Below are positions 45,110 through 57,350 of a stretch of DNA of 64,000 bases, piece by piece. The translations under genes and the position numbers were made by a program. The notes beneath the pieces were generated by a model that worked only from the letters and a program-made list of their open reading frames with translations, was not told the origin of the DNA and did not search any database. Positions within the stretch are counted from its first letter, which is position 1. Each line of letters starts with the position of its first letter. The stretch lies in assembly GCF_000203795.2 (NCBI RefSeq), contig NW_006281101.1, positions 1,637,279 through 1,701,278 of the forward strand, given 5' to 3'. Origin of the DNA: Batrachochytrium dendrobatidis JAM81 (taxonomy: Eukaryota > Chytridiomycota > Chytridiomycetes > Rhizophydiales).

Positions 45110-46764
45110 TTAGTCCTCAAATTTCTCGTAATTAGGCTTTGACCGCCTACTACCACGACGAATACTATCACGGAGAGTACTACCAAGTTGCGACAATCTC
45201 CTAAGAGTAGATCTGCCATCTGAACTTGAAGTACTTGGTTGTTCAGGCAATCTAACACTATGCATCAAATTCAATATCAATATATCAATCAACACACCCA
45301 CACATCAATATCAAACAACTTACTGTGTTAATGGCCAGAGCACCTGATCATTGTTTGAAATAATAGGATATCCATCGGCCATGACTTCACATCCACATCC
45401 AGGACCAAGTCCAATGCGTTTATTTTGTCGATCAAATACCAATCTAAGTCGGTTCATAAATGGTATACCAAGAGCTGCATTGTCATTTGAACCAGCTTTT
45501 ACAGCAAATCTAACTATAATCCAACATGTATATTAATCAGGTTAATCAAACAACACATACTGCATACAATTGTCAGATATTTACCATGTTTAGAATCAAC
45601 TCTCTGTATATAATCTTTGGGACCCAATTTGATTGTTACAACGGAGTTGCGATTGGCATCAGTCACGGGGTTTTCAGCAAACATTACAATTGTAAGCGAC
45701 GGCAGCTTGTTCCACTTGATATTGTAGTTGGATTTGAACATTAGACAGTTTTCCCAAAATATTTTTTTAATTTCTGTTTCGCTGAGCTTGTGCTTGTGTT
45801 CGGATTTAGTTTTTTTGACAAGGATCGCACCACTATCAAGAATAGCAGCAACCAGCGTTTCCACGACTACTCTAGGAAAATACATATATACAAAGCATGT
45901 TTGTAAATATGAATAGAAAATACGTCCATGTTCGATTATTGTTTTTTGGAATTCCTTGGGTAGATCCACTTTTTCGCCATTGACTAGTATATCTTTGATG
46001 TTGACACTATGTTGTTCGTTTGATGGTGAGTCTACCCATGCAACACTTGTTCCATCCGTTCCACATTTTGCAGTTACTTCCATATTTCCTATATTGATGG
46101 AACTTTTTGAAAGCATTTTATACGGACATAGTTCAAGGCCAACCTCGTTATTAGTAATGACACCACCATTGTACAAAGCATCTATCGCAGGGACTGATGT
46201 GTGATGTTTTGACAACGAGGAGTAGCCAATTCCAAATACTCCTTGATCGGGGTTTCCACCAATACCAACCAGACCTGGCGACTTTTTTTCAACCAAGATT
46301 GCTGGTAAATTGATGCCAGTTATCCTAGTACCCGAAATCTTCACAACGGCTGTGGAACTGATTCCATTATACTCTTTGCCTCTGTACTTTATAGTAACGG
46401 GCTTCCCACTTGAAATACTTTGTATAGCCAAACCTATATCGTTGCTTGAACTGGAAAGTGGTACGACTATATCGGAAACTGATGAATCAACTCGTAAATC
46501 CAACTATTTTAAACGAGTGAGATTGATTAAACGTGGTGCAAATTGATATTAAATTACAATGCATGGCATGATACATACATTGACTCCATCAACATTGGAT
46601 CTCATTGTGTAGCATTTTATGATACTACCACCCAACACAACGGGTGATCGTTTTGATAGCCTATTATTTGATTGACTGGTAATTTCAAAAGGTGATTCTA
46701 ATGCAAGTCGAACTGCAGCAACCGCCTGTAGCGCAAGTATAATGCATTCTAGAGTAATCAACAT
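45110..46764 (-). CDS. Secreted A1-type aspartic protease-like protein, altered first active site
   Basis: Exons on the complement are 46764-46579, 46503-45585, 45513-45324 and 45257-45110, totalling 1443 nt and 480 residues. The start MLITLECIILALQAVAAV gives a signal peptide; an in-frame ATG lies 14 codons upstream. Pepsin-fold features include the flap-like KPVTIKYRGKEYNG, the GLVGIGG turn, the second active-site motif AAILDSGAIL, and the closing NAALGIPFMNRLRLVFDRQN with KRIGLGPGC. At the position of the first catalytic triplet (D-T/S-G) the sequence is VDSSVSDIVVP, so Gly is replaced by Ser. A 54-nt in-frame stretch before the second motif (about 45880) has GTATTT...TAGAG ends and might be an intron. 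The C-terminal 50 residues are Arg/Ser-rich. The protein may be a weak or non-catalytic paralogue. Confidence 0.85.
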
Positions 46765-48369
46765 TGTATCAAGTAGTGTGATGAAAATGGGTTGAATCTG
46801 GTACATGACTGCCGTTTTATAACGACGGCAGCTTCAAGGGTGACAACCAGCACTTTTCAAATGTACATTTAGAAAACACAAGTACACCATGCAGGATGAA
46901 CAAGCTCAGAAACACCCTGTAGGGTGGATTAATATATAAGCATTGCTTTTAGTGTATAATCAACTTGACTAGTATGCTGTGTTGATATTCCCAATTGTGG
47001 TCATGTATTCAGTAATCAGGTAGTGTCAGATTATCACCCTGATTATGGATAATTATCATCACATATACAATCCATCACTACAACATATACTGTCACTGTG
47101 TACCAAATATTTGACTGATTGTTCAATTGGTCATGTTTTGGATCACTCGGACACAACAGCATCCAACAGCCTGTTGTTGCAGTATTTCAAAACCATGACT
47201 TTTCCGTTGGTATGACTGCACGATCATTTTAGGTCAATGTAGACTGTATACATCAAACACTGCTGATTGTGTCACAACATGATCAACATCAAACTCGGCA
47301 ATCTGTCGTTGATACACCGAATGAGTGACGTTGTACTATAATCAAATTGGAGATTGGCAGGTCGTTCAACAAACTGGCCGTGTCAACAGGTCAGATTGTC
47401 ATCGTATACATGAACCACAATGTATGATCATGTCATTCAAATCAGCACACAATCTACTGATATATGCAAAACAACACCACCAATACAAATCAAATCAAAC
47501 CCAATCACAAACGTGGTGTTGAATCCAATGCATGCGAGTACTTTTTAAACACATGATACACACTGATGGTGATGGTTGCTGACAGTCACATTGCAGTGTA
47601 CATGTCCAATAGTGTCCACTGTCATGTCGATTGTTGCTATCCGTGACATCCAACTGTACTTGTATTCACCAAATGTGCACAACATCTAGGGCTGGTTGCT
47701 AGATGCACTCATGTTTGGCATACAACTAGTCACCATCAGACCAAGCGTATACGCTAGTACAGCGCCATGAATCTATTGACAAGTGGTTTCAATTTTACTC
47801 TGGCGCGTTGAGGGTTGGATGTGTACTAGACACAATGTTGTGGATATAACTGAGCCACAACAGGATGATATCATGCATAATGGTACGGCCTGTATCTGTT
47901 TGGTAGATATGCAACCATATATATGACAGCCCAATCCGTCCTTTATCACGGGTTGGTTTTAGAAATGTCTGTTATTTTGGTTGATACATGTTTGTTGCAT
48001 AGATTGGCAGTATTGTGTGTATTTAGTATGATTTCATTGTAAACAGTCTGGTTGATTACCCATTCACTGCTAATAACCCGTTTGTACAACATAATCGATC
48101 ATTTGCTCAGTATCGAGTATTTCCAAATACAAATTTGAATGAAAAGTCTTGCCACAAGACTGATCAACTGTATTACTGTTTACACTGTGGCATTATTGAT
48201 GTGTTGGAATATTTGGTGTTCAGATACACAATGATAATGGTAGTACAACTCATGGCAGTTGTACAAACCAAACGTGATTAAAGCCAATAATAATGTCAGA
48301 CAAGATTGGATAATGAATTAGTGTGTAAATCATCAACATTGACCAAGATTGATTGAAATGGTGAGATTG
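46765..48369. other. Intergenic region, no gene seen
   Basis: About 1.6 kb of AT-rich spacer between the A1 protease start and the right arm of the inverted duplication. Only short frames occur. I see no transposon motif. Confidence 0.4.
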
Positions 48370-48972
48370 GGTTGGATGGTGATGAACACAACAAATGTGC
48401 AGAGTTGTATTGACAACATTGACAGTCAAACACAATACATGAATGTGGGTTCAAACTTGGTAATCGTACAATGTATGATTACTAAAAGTGCACAATGTGT
48501 AGATTCAACACTATAGTCTGATTGTGTGTCATATGATGGTTGTTGTATATCAAACACGCAATGCAGTCAATGTGTAGTAGAAACCAACCGGATATACAAT
48601 CATTGTATATCTCAAATCAAAGTCATTGCATGATGAGTACAGTTGTAAATCAAAGCGTTTGCGGTTAAACGACACTCCTGAAGGGTGTGCTTTTCAATAT
48701 ACCTGATCAAAGGGTCGTAAAAGCATAATTTAATCAACATGATCATCAAATTGATCAAATTGATATTGTGAATAGGGAGCAGCATACTATCTAGTTTGAT
48801 AATAAACCACTATAAGCAATCAAGTAACCCTGTATAATTGGTTAACCTAAAAGGGTTAGGGTTGGTTTGCTATACAAAACATATAAATACAATCGATTAC
48901 GCTCAGTTTTATAATCAACCAGTTTCAACACTCTACTTTTGTATTAATAGTTTAAACCCATTGACCAATCTG
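48370..48972 (+). repeat. Inverted duplication, promoter-side arm 2
   Basis: Mirror partner of 43685-44290. Similarity continues through the 5' leader and signal-peptide codons into the gene at 48973, so promoter and coding region were duplicated together. Confidence 0.88.
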
Positions 48973-49872
48973 ATGAAATTGGTTGATATTTTATTCGTAC
49001 TGACTGCAGCAGCAACCGTTAATGCAATACTGATACCGGCTGATAACGATGGTTCACCACAAGCATCAAGCACTTTCAATCAAGTATCTGATCCAACCAA
49101 TGAACCTAATCCAGAGATTCCTGTCCAAGACTGGCAAAGTATAATTGATGCAATTAATTCAAGCATTTTCGACGAAAACTGGCAAAATATATTTGATCCG
49201 ATTGATCCAAGTACTTCTGATAAAGACTGGCAGAATGTAGTAGATCAACCCAGTTCAAGCACTTCCAGTCAAGTATCTGATCCAACTGATCAAGTCGGTT
49301 CAAGCAATTTTGACAAAGACCAACAACCAGCTGATCAACCCAGTTCAGGTATTCCCGATCAAACTCAGCAACAGCCGATTGATCAGCCTAGTCCAAGTAC
49401 TTCCAAACGAAGTCGGAAGCGGCCAATCAATGAAATCAGTTCAGGCACTTCCAAACGAGGCCGGAAACAACCAATCGATAAAACCAGTTCAGGCACTCCA
49501 AAACAAAGTCGGAAACGGCCAATGGGACAAGGCGAGTCCGCCAATACTGTTACAAATCAAGTGATTGTATTAAGTCAGAAATATCAGAGAACCTTTGATC
49601 GCATGAAGAAAAGACTTGTAGAGTCTAAAGAAATACGAGACGAAAAATGGCAAGAATGTCGTGAATATGCAGCCCTCAGATTCGAACAATGGTCAGGGTT
49701 AGAAAGGGGAGAAGAAATATCTGGATCAAGATACGATCCAGACACTGAAAAGAAATTGAAACACGAGTATGAACAGGCAGGGAATAGAGTACGCAATGTC
49801 AGACATAAATTGAAAGCGTTTATGAAAAAGCATGGCTTAGAATTTGAAGAACTGGGTTTGGATTTGAATTGA
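48973..49872 (+). CDS. Secreted helical protein, mirrored pair, long copy with basic repeats
   Basis: The frame encodes 299 residues from MKLVDILFVLTAAATVNAIL (signal peptide). It is 94 residues longer than its mirror copy because the linker is expanded: first QDWQ/ENWQ/KDWQ-type units, then three 16-residue units (49390-49533), each with a basic core KRSRKRP, KRGRKQP or KQSRKRP preceded by a Ser/Thr-rich stretch. The C-terminal helical domain (KYQRTFDRMKKRLVESKEIR, EKKLKHEYEQAGNRVRN) is conserved with the short copy. The basic cores resemble nuclear-localisation signals or dibasic processing sites. Either reading is an inference. Function unknown. Confidence 0.83.
   Translation: MKLVDILFVLTAAATVNAILIPADNDGSPQASSTFNQVSDPTNEPNPEIPVQDWQSIIDAINSSIFDENWQNIFDPIDPSTSDKDWQNVVDQPSSSTSSQVSDPTDQVGSSNFDKDQQPADQPSSGIPDQTQQQPIDQPSPSTSKRSRKRPINEISSGTSKRGRKQPIDKTSSGTPKQSRKRPMGQGESANTVTNQVIVLSQKYQRTFDRMKKRLVESKEIRDEKWQECREYAALRFEQWSGLERGEEISGSRYDPDTEKKLKHEYEQAGNRVRNVRHKLKAFMKKHGLEFEELGLDLN
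49390..49533 (+). repeat. Three 48-bp in-frame tandem units
   Basis: Three consecutive 48-bp units encode 16 residues each with a shared pattern S-S-G-T-S/P-K-x-x-R-K-x-P. They are absent from the mirrored paralogue at 43067-43684, so the array expanded after, or was lost since, the duplication. Confidence 0.85.
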
Positions 49873-52673
49873 TGATGTGTCAATGAATTTGATTTTGAAT
49901 AAATTTAAACTTTCTGATGTGTTGATGTTTGTCGAGTATCATGAATGGATCAACAACCATATTATTGATTGTGTATTGTGTTTGGTATTACATCAACAGT
50001 TACTGGATTGTTGACTGATACATTGACATGGTTTGTTCCATATGCATCAATGGCCTGATAACAACCAGTGTTGATTGTAACTATCAGTCATACTTGCAAT
50101 CACTTGTCAGTTTATGGTTGCATGATACCACCAACTGATCATGTCGTGTATTGTACAACAAACGGAGCAATACACTTGTTCAAAGTCTGTCACAAGCAAA
50201 AGGTGTTTGCCATGTCACTGTCAATGTTGGAAATCACAACAGACAATGTTTGATTGAATGATTTAACACGCCATTACAAAACATCATTGCATTTTATCAA
50301 GAATATACTAAAACTAACCAATACGTTAATGCCTTGCAATATATTGTGTTTGACTACAATCACATCCATCATTGTGCAGTTGGTGATATTGCTGAATCAA
50401 GATATGAAAGTGATCCATCAAGTGGTTCAATTAAAACAAACACTGCAAACCATTCAATCAATGTTGGAAATTGTGTTGGAATACTGAATGGACAACACTT
50501 TGAGTAAAATACAAGTCAATATACAGTAATGCTGTGTATACTATGTATACTGTGGTTAGTGGAAATGATTACTCGTATCCAATTTCAGATGATGATCAAA
50601 TAATTCAGACTTGCAAGTATTATGAATTTGAACACATCCAAATTGCTGAAACGTTTGTTACTGAATCTAGAAACCCAGATCCAACAATGACAAATAAGCA
50701 GTGTCAAAACAGAAATCAATTGGATGCATTATCAACAATTAGTGAATATGAAAACAACAAAACATATGACAGGACATTTCAAACAACTTGTTTTATAGAG
50801 CAGCTATAAATGCCATTCATTGACTCGATCAAAAACTACAACAATTACTTGCAATGCATCAAAATTTGGCATCCATATTTGACATACATATCCAGTTCAA
50901 CAACAGGAGGCGTCAAACAAGTGGTATCATGATTACTATTCACAAAACAAGCAAATTGGACAACAGCGCTGTCGCAACTATTATGCTTCAAACTCGGAAT
51001 CAGAAACGATGCAACTGAAAAAAGTACAAAAAGTCGACGAGTATAGTTTATTGAATCATTCAACATCAATATCGTGTACTTGAAAATCAATGACATCAAT
51101 TCCACCATCTACCAGAAACATGTTTGTTGCGGTGTGTTATTTGATGTGAATTTTGCACCAGTATGTTCATGTCTGATACAATTCATGGCTGTTATTGGAC
51201 TTTGTACGACTGAACCATTGTTCAAATGTGATGATGTTTATGCCACTGTTGTAAATCGAATGGGTGTATATTGAAATACACGATATTGTTGTAATATATT
51301 GTAGTATGTCTTGTATGCAAAATACGACAATCTCTCGAGTTTGAATTCATTGTAAATATACACCAGGCATTCATCAAACTGAACCTTTTAGTATTTTTGC
51401 TTGCTTGAAATAGCTCCAGCAAACAAACAAGCGTTTCTGCAATGCACATTGTGTATGCTACACCAACAACATCATTGATGGTCAATACACACAAGTATTG
51501 TTGATGTACACTTTGAGTTCCAAGACTGTATTTTTTGTAGCGGGAAAGTCGTGGGAAAGCTGCACATTGAATTGAACTGTTTTGAGTTCCACTTTAAACA
51601 TCTGTTCAGCAATCAGTCCATACTTTTGACAAACTCATGTATGAATGATGGTTTATCAGTGTTTTTATCAAGACACGGTAAATTGGTTCATGATCAATGA
51701 TTTGAGTTGGTTACAATGTTACTGCATTGATGACATTGAGTGCATCTGAAACAGCAACATCATCACTTGATTCGAGTTTCAAACGATAATTATTGACTGT
51801 GTTGGGTCAAACTGCAGATTCACTGCTATTGGATTCAGACTCTGTAGCAAGACTTTCTGTGTGATGAAACAGCATCTGAAACTGCACCAATCGTTTGATT
51901 TCCAATAATATGAGCATCGTCCATAATAATATCATCAGCGGTTTGTGGTTCAGCATTTACCATTATACGAATCCAGTGAATATGTTGATTGTAGGTTTGT
52001 AAACAGAGACTACAAGCCAGCAGTGACATCGTTTGCAGACTTTTGATTTTGAAAGCATTCATAGTTTCTGATATGTTACTATCATACAGCAAGGCACATT
52101 GCAGTTGCTCACTTTGTCGACTTTTATTGGCAACCTATTATGTATCAGCCACAAATCTGATATTGCAGACTTGTAGATGCTTAAAAATGGGGTTTTCAAA
52201 TTGACTTTTGAATTTGAGGATCGTGAACATATGATGGCATATTGATGGTTGTCATTATTGGCAAGTGTGTTATAGTTGATTGAAGATGTGATGGAATGAA
52301 TCAATATTCGATTGTGTTGTTTATTAACAAGGAAGTGAGTGTGTTTATAAAATAGGAGACAAGAAAGTCATGTGAATTCCAGTTCAAACGTCATTGTTGA
52401 TGGTTTTTGATTGTTAAACTATTCAGAAATGTCTCACATTCACACACTACTAATGTCTCACACAATGCAAGTCAACACTCTCACACTAGTAATGTCTCAC
52501 ATTAATGAGACATTAATTCTGGTGTAAATTTGACTAATTTCCAAATATTTAAATCGTGTGAATTGTCTTGAAATATCCCAAAATTTTGTTATTTTGACTC
52601 GATTAAAAAGTCGATTTTTGTTTTACAATTTGACAAATAAATTGCTTTTTTATCCCTTTCTTCTGCTCACAAA
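49873..52673. other. Long intergenic region, no gene supported
   Basis: About 2.8 kb. Open frames at 50254-50487 and 50534-50809 are short, polar and without homology I can recognise, so I leave them out. At 52430-52520 the words ATGTCTCACATT and its near complement recur several times, just upstream of the CRN header, and may belong to that gene's promoter. Confidence 0.4.
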
Positions 52674-52889
52674 ATGCCAAAACGATTCCTCAATGTTGAA
52701 TATAACACTATTTCTACTGAAATCGATGTGACTGACTTTGAAGACCTGAGTGACGTTCAGGATGCTATCAAGGCAAAGTATGGTCCTGTTATGGCTGACA
52801 TTGATGCTCCTCAACTCCAACTATACACCAACAGTAACAAAGACCAACTAATCAACACCTGGGCTTTACTCGACTCTCTTCCTCAATAA
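52674..52889 (+). pseudogene. Crinkler (CRN) header domain, cut off by a stop codon
   Basis: Seventy-one codons from an ATG encode a CRN-type header: a beta strand (KRFLNVEYNTISTEIDV), the helix SDVQDAIKAKYGP, and the DAPQLQLYTN strand that is the best-conserved part of these headers. TAA then ends the frame 13 bp before the next open frame. In intact CRN proteins this domain continues directly into an ATPase domain, and it does so here if the stop and one frame change are ignored. No GT-AG intron can remove the stop without deleting conserved residues. In oomycete and chytrid CRNs the header is linked to delivery of the effector. No conventional signal peptide is seen. Confidence 0.75.
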
Positions 52890-52902
52890 TACTTTACTCA
52901 AG

Positions 52903-54369
52903 ATGGTTTTTGTGTTGTTATTGGTTGTTTCCCCTCCACCTTCAAGACAGCCTACTCAAACTGACCTAGGTCCAACATCTGCAGCAGCCTCAACCGCACT
53001 ACTGGATTTTTGGACTGCTTTCACAAACTACCCTAACCCTCTTGAAGTAAACACTGTTGTCCAACTTCCAGCAGACGTATTCATCCTTGGAAACCATTCT
53101 ATTGGATCATCCATTTACATCCGTCCTTGTTATCCTAAACTTCTTGAAAAATCACTATCTATTGTGCAATCTGCTGATATACGTCATTTGATCATCCTTG
53201 GAAATCCTGGAATTGGCAAGACATATTTTGGTTACTTTTTGCTGTTGCATCTTGCTCGCTCTGGTGCTACAGTCGTGTATGAGAGTGGAGCTGATCAAAA
53301 AAGATATCTGCTTACTCCCAATGGTGTATTCGAAGGAGGAAAGCATGCTTTTTGGAAAATCTTGGATTCCTCGTCAACATTCTACATTGTTGATGGCTCA
53401 GCACCTGTTGATGTTGATGCCAAAACCATTCTTGTTACTTTACCTCGTTGGGAAATTTGGCATCGGTTTTCCAAGGGATCCTGCGACATTCGGTATATGC
53501 CAGTGTGGTCAAAAGAAGAATTGCATTCTTGTCGCCCAATGCTGTTTCCTACAGTCCCACAAGAATTGGTTGAAAGTCTGTATTTGAAGTGGGGAGGAAT
53601 TGCTCGTTATGTTCTTAAATATGCATTGGTAAAAGAACAACAGGATTTTCTCGACAAAGCTTTAAATATTTCCAATATCGATTCAGTTGTCAAGTCTTTT
53701 GGTAAATATGGTGAAAACCTAGACGCTTCAAGTTGTTTGATTCATATATCAGTCAAGGATGGCTTCCACAGTGGTCCTTATCAGTTTGCTTTTGACTATG
53801 TGGTTGATGAAATTTACAACCGTGTGTATGCCAGAGACCGAGATCATCTTATCAGATTTGTTTCTGTTGCTCGAGAAATTGGTGAAACTGGTCAACTTAA
53901 TAGGGCATTATTCGAAAAGCACGCTCATACAGTCATCGCTAAAGGTGGTTCATTCAAGATTCGTGATTTACGTACCAAGCTGGAGTCTACACTTCAACTG
54001 CCGATGGATCTTAGTACTTTGTTATTGTCCAACAATTCTCAAGTTCAAGACGCAACGAATTGCTATTTCCGTCCCATTAGCAATATTTTTGAATCTGTTG
54101 ATTCGTTCATCAAGCCAAATCTACTTTTCCAAATGACCGGTGCCAAAGATCATCCTTGCAAACAAACTGGGATTTGTGATGTTTTGGAAATACTTGGTAA
54201 TCCGTCAAAACCAGAACTGTATTTTGTTGTACCTCCTGATCGTTTTGCCTGTTTTACACGCCAAAGCTACCACGGAACAGATGGTCAAGTGTTGTCACAA
54301 AACGATACTATTGCGAGTGTTGAGAAGTTGACTCGATTTGTTTTGACGTTTGAACCATCTCATCAATAA
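52903..54369 (+). CDS. Crinkler (CRN) effector, P-loop NTPase and C-terminal domain
   Basis: The open frame encodes 488 residues. The first 35 are probably out-of-frame header and linker, after which the CRN pattern is clear: an SAAASTALLDFWTAF helix, YIRPCYPKLL, the Walker A motif ILGNPGIGKTYF (near residue 102), Walker B-like TFYIVDGS, a WSKEELHSCR segment and WGGIARYVLKYA, as in CRN/RHS-type ATPases. The C-terminal 120 residues end with PDRFACFTRQSY and KLTRFVLTFEP, a tail common in these proteins and often linked to a restriction-enzyme-like fold. It is the second part of the gene whose header ends at 52889. One stop codon and one frame change (around 52915-52930) separate the two. It is a pseudogene, or a header-less NTPase if translated from its own ATG. 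Confidence 0.78.
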   Translation: MVFVLLLVVSPPPSRQPTQTDLGPTSAAASTALLDFWTAFTNYPNPLEVNTVVQLPADVFILGNHSIGSSIYIRPCYPKLLEKSLSIVQSADIRHLIILGNPGIGKTYFGYFLLLHLARSGATVVYESGADQKRYLLTPNGVFEGGKHAFWKILDSSSTFYIVDGSAPVDVDAKTILVTLPRWEIWHRFSKGSCDIRYMPVWSKEELHSCRPMLFPTVPQELVESLYLKWGGIARYVLKYALVKEQQDFLDKALNISNIDSVVKSFGKYGENLDASSCLIHISVKDGFHSGPYQFAFDYVVDEIYNRVYARDRDHLIRFVSVAREIGETGQLNRALFEKHAHTVIAKGGSFKIRDLRTKLESTLQLPMDLSTLLLSNNSQVQDATNCYFRPISNIFESVDSFIKPNLLFQMTGAKDHPCKQTGICDVLEILGNPSKPELYFVVPPDRFACFTRQSYHGTDGQVLSQNDTIASVEKLTRFVLTFEPSHQ

Positions 54370-54724
54370 GGTATGTAGACTAGAATTAATGATTTTTATT
54401 GGCTGCATAACGCTAATCCTAACTCTGTTTCTCGACCTCGTTCTACACAATACACGGCGTTTGATTTCTTAAAGGTGAATAATATCGTATGGGTTCCATC
54501 ACACAACAAACCTCACTTTGTGGAAATGACCACTTTCATTGTCAGGAACTTCCCAGTCGTGTAATTTAATCGCTTTGGTTTTGAAACCTATAGTTTCTTG
54601 TAAATAATTGCAAATCCCAAGACTGTTTTTCACCATACAGTTTTGAAACTAATATTTTGATTCAAGAACAAACTGCGTTTTCCTTTTTCTTTTGCAAATA
54701 AAAGTTGTTTTGTTGCTTACAATT
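54370..54724. other. Spacer downstream of the CRN gene
   Basis: No gene. It contains ordinary AT-rich sequence that may include the CRN polyadenylation region and the promoter of the broken frame at 54725. Confidence 0.35.
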
Positions 54725-55010
54725 ATGGTCAATCAATTAACTGCCAAACTGTACAACAGTTTTGCTGACATTGGATTTGTCCGATCGATAGTCTTGGGTT
54801 TCAAACTTGAACCAAACTCCCAGCTGACGAAATACTGCAGGGATTGTTACAAGCACAAAAGCAGCTGTTTCAAGAGATGCTGGTATTATACAAGGAGTAC
54901 CAGAAAGTATACTCTTACAAAGAATTGTTTGCAACTGAATTGAATCAAATAGCCATACGTGATAAACAGCGGGTTGATTGTGGCTTTATTTCCAATCAAT
55001 GGTATTGACA
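54725..55010 (+). pseudogene. Broken frame with a coiled-coil segment, unrecognised
   Basis: An ATG opens about 30 codons (MVNQLTAKLYNSFADIGFVR). Around 54820 coding character switches to another frame with LLQAQKQLFQEMLVLYKEYQ and ATELNQIAIRDKQR, a clear heptad-like helix. Stops follow soon after 55000. This looks like a small gene interrupted by an indel. I do not recognise the family. It follows the CRN gene by about 350 bp on the same strand. Confidence 0.35.
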
Positions 55011-56379
55011 AAAACAACCGGGTATGAGCCAGGATCAAGAGTTGGAGGCTAGACACAATTATGAGTAGAATATGCTAGAGTATCAAAAAGATGATCAAAG
55101 AAAGCGTGAAATTCAACAGATCAGCAATGATGTCCAAATGCATAGTGTAATCAAGCAGATTTGAATCCATTTTGGCATTGCAAGACACAATATCACATTT
55201 GGAAGAGTTGATTGGAAATATAAAGACTCGTACTCGATAAACACGGACTTGTCAGTGGTTTGATTTTATACTCTATCATTCTTACAACAAGATCCAGCCA
55301 AACCCAGTCTGTGTACATTAACACTTGGTACTGGTTAAAAAACTACCCATTGTATCCAATTTTAGGCATCAAGTATGAGTCTGGCACAAATAGCTCGTAT
55401 TTATTATGAATTACAAGCAAAGCTATTGACTATTCTATCCTAATACTTTTGACTTGAATTCCTTTCTGCAAATAATTTATGTTTTGACAACCTTGTACAT
55501 GATTTAGCAGTAAGTGTCGGTTAAAAAACTGGTATCATCGGGTGTTCTATCTATACTACTTTCAATCGATCGAATGTCAATATGTTTGTACAACAGTTTG
55601 GTACAACCGACTGTCCATGGATTATTATCACACGAGTCAATGCTGAACTGATTTGCGATATTCAGTGTTGTTGGAATATCAACACAACATCAACACCAAA
55701 CATCAGATCGACACTGCACGTTGATGTTGATGAATGCAACATGAATATTGAAACAATGCATCATAATGCGTACAAGTCGCAGATTGCAGTTCAAACTCAA
55801 TGCAAAGTGCACATTGTTACAGTTTGGTCATGAACAAAGCGATACGCACAATGTGCAGTTCATGTCTACGACTCGACTGATTGGTAGACAACGACCATTT
55901 GCATTGTTGAACAGTAAACTGAACAGTAAATGACCATCAAATGCATGGCTTGGTATCGACATTCAAGCAATCACCATGATTGTAATATTTGCAAGTTGTC
56001 CACAAGTTGTTTACAAACGACCATCAATTGACAATGACATGCATGTGTATGTGCATGTGCATGGTTGACTATACAATATACTACATGAACCAATATTACT
56101 GACTGAATACAGGTCACAACTGCAAGTATCCATGTGGTAATGGACTGACATTGGTGTTGATATCGAATTGATTGACTAATCGATCATCATCAATTGCATC
56201 AGTGATTGGTATATGCAACTGATATACACCGTGTCTGAGTCTGATACATGTCGATATATGCGTGTCAATCAGCAATGCAGATTTGTGGCCATTACAGTCG
56301 AATGTGAGTCGAGTCGATCATTAAACCAACGAATCAATGATTGCACTCTAAATGTGGTGCGATTTGATGCGACATGACA
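55011..56379. other. Intergenic region with a dispersed coding fragment
   Basis: Mostly empty. At about 55515-55565 the sequence AAAAACTGGTATCATCGGGT matches AAAAACTGGTATCATTCGGT at 16792-16812, which on the minus strand lies within the unrecognised gene fragment beside the nuclease-like gene. No intact gene is seen. Confidence 0.45.
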
Positions 56380-57350
56380 ATATATTGTCCAACAAGTTCA
56401 ACATATACAACACCGATATCCAACACATCACACATGTATACACTGCATATACAAGCAGTAGCAATAACCAATCCAAACAAACAGTGACAGAGTTACACAT
56501 CAACATATACTCGATCATCAGTCGAGTCTGCATATATCAACTAGTTGCAACACGTCATAATCAATGTGGATTGTATTGCTCACCAATCGATCATGACAGC
56601 TAATCAATACCAATCATGTAGTCAATACAATCACCAACATATCCATGATTGTTGACTGGCGGTTACAACTCGTCAATTGCATCCAATGTTACAGGTGATG
56701 CACATCTGATTACTGCAAATCAACAACTTGTCAATCATATCATAGTGTGTATTACCAACGGACCATGCAATTACAAATCAATGTATACGTGATCAACATT
56801 TGATATTTGATAGTGATGAGTCAACCATGATTGATTGTATCATACAACTAATACAGTTGCATTGTCTGGTATGTATGATTGACCTAGTCATGTTGAACAG
56901 TAACTAATGTGTGTATATCAAGTTTGTGTTGCATGGACACATCAAGGTGTTTGATAACGAGTCCAACGTGATGATACAAACCCAATATTATATGAATATA
57001 CAAGTTGATGAATCAAGTCGAGGTTTGCAGTGTTGATATATCAGGTCAATCAAACGAACCAGTCAACCATTATATTGTGACTAGTGATGGCACGGTTTGA
57101 ATATCAACGAGTTGGACAGTCGACAATATGGATGATTGTGATTTAGTCAAACTGCAATACTTGCATATCACTGAGTTGGTTTGGTGTGTGTGGTGTAAGC
57201 AGTATGCATAAACTCGTTGATATCATGGACTATAACCAATATACACCACACATATACAGTGGTAAACACCAACGTGTGGTGTCTCCAGTGATCGTATACT
57301 GGTCGATTGGTGCAATATGATCATACATACTATTGTATTGGTGACAAATG
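56380..57350 (+). repeat. Segmental duplication, upstream part, copy 2
   Basis: Direct-orientation partner of 40180-41160. The two copies lie 16.2 kb apart. The match resumes at about 57430 and runs through the promoter box and the secreted-protein gene. Confidence 0.9.

Noticed and set aside
50254..50809. Two adjacent polar frames before the CRN gene
   Set aside because: No signal peptide, domain or homology that I can recognise, and spacer-like composition. Not enough to call a gene.
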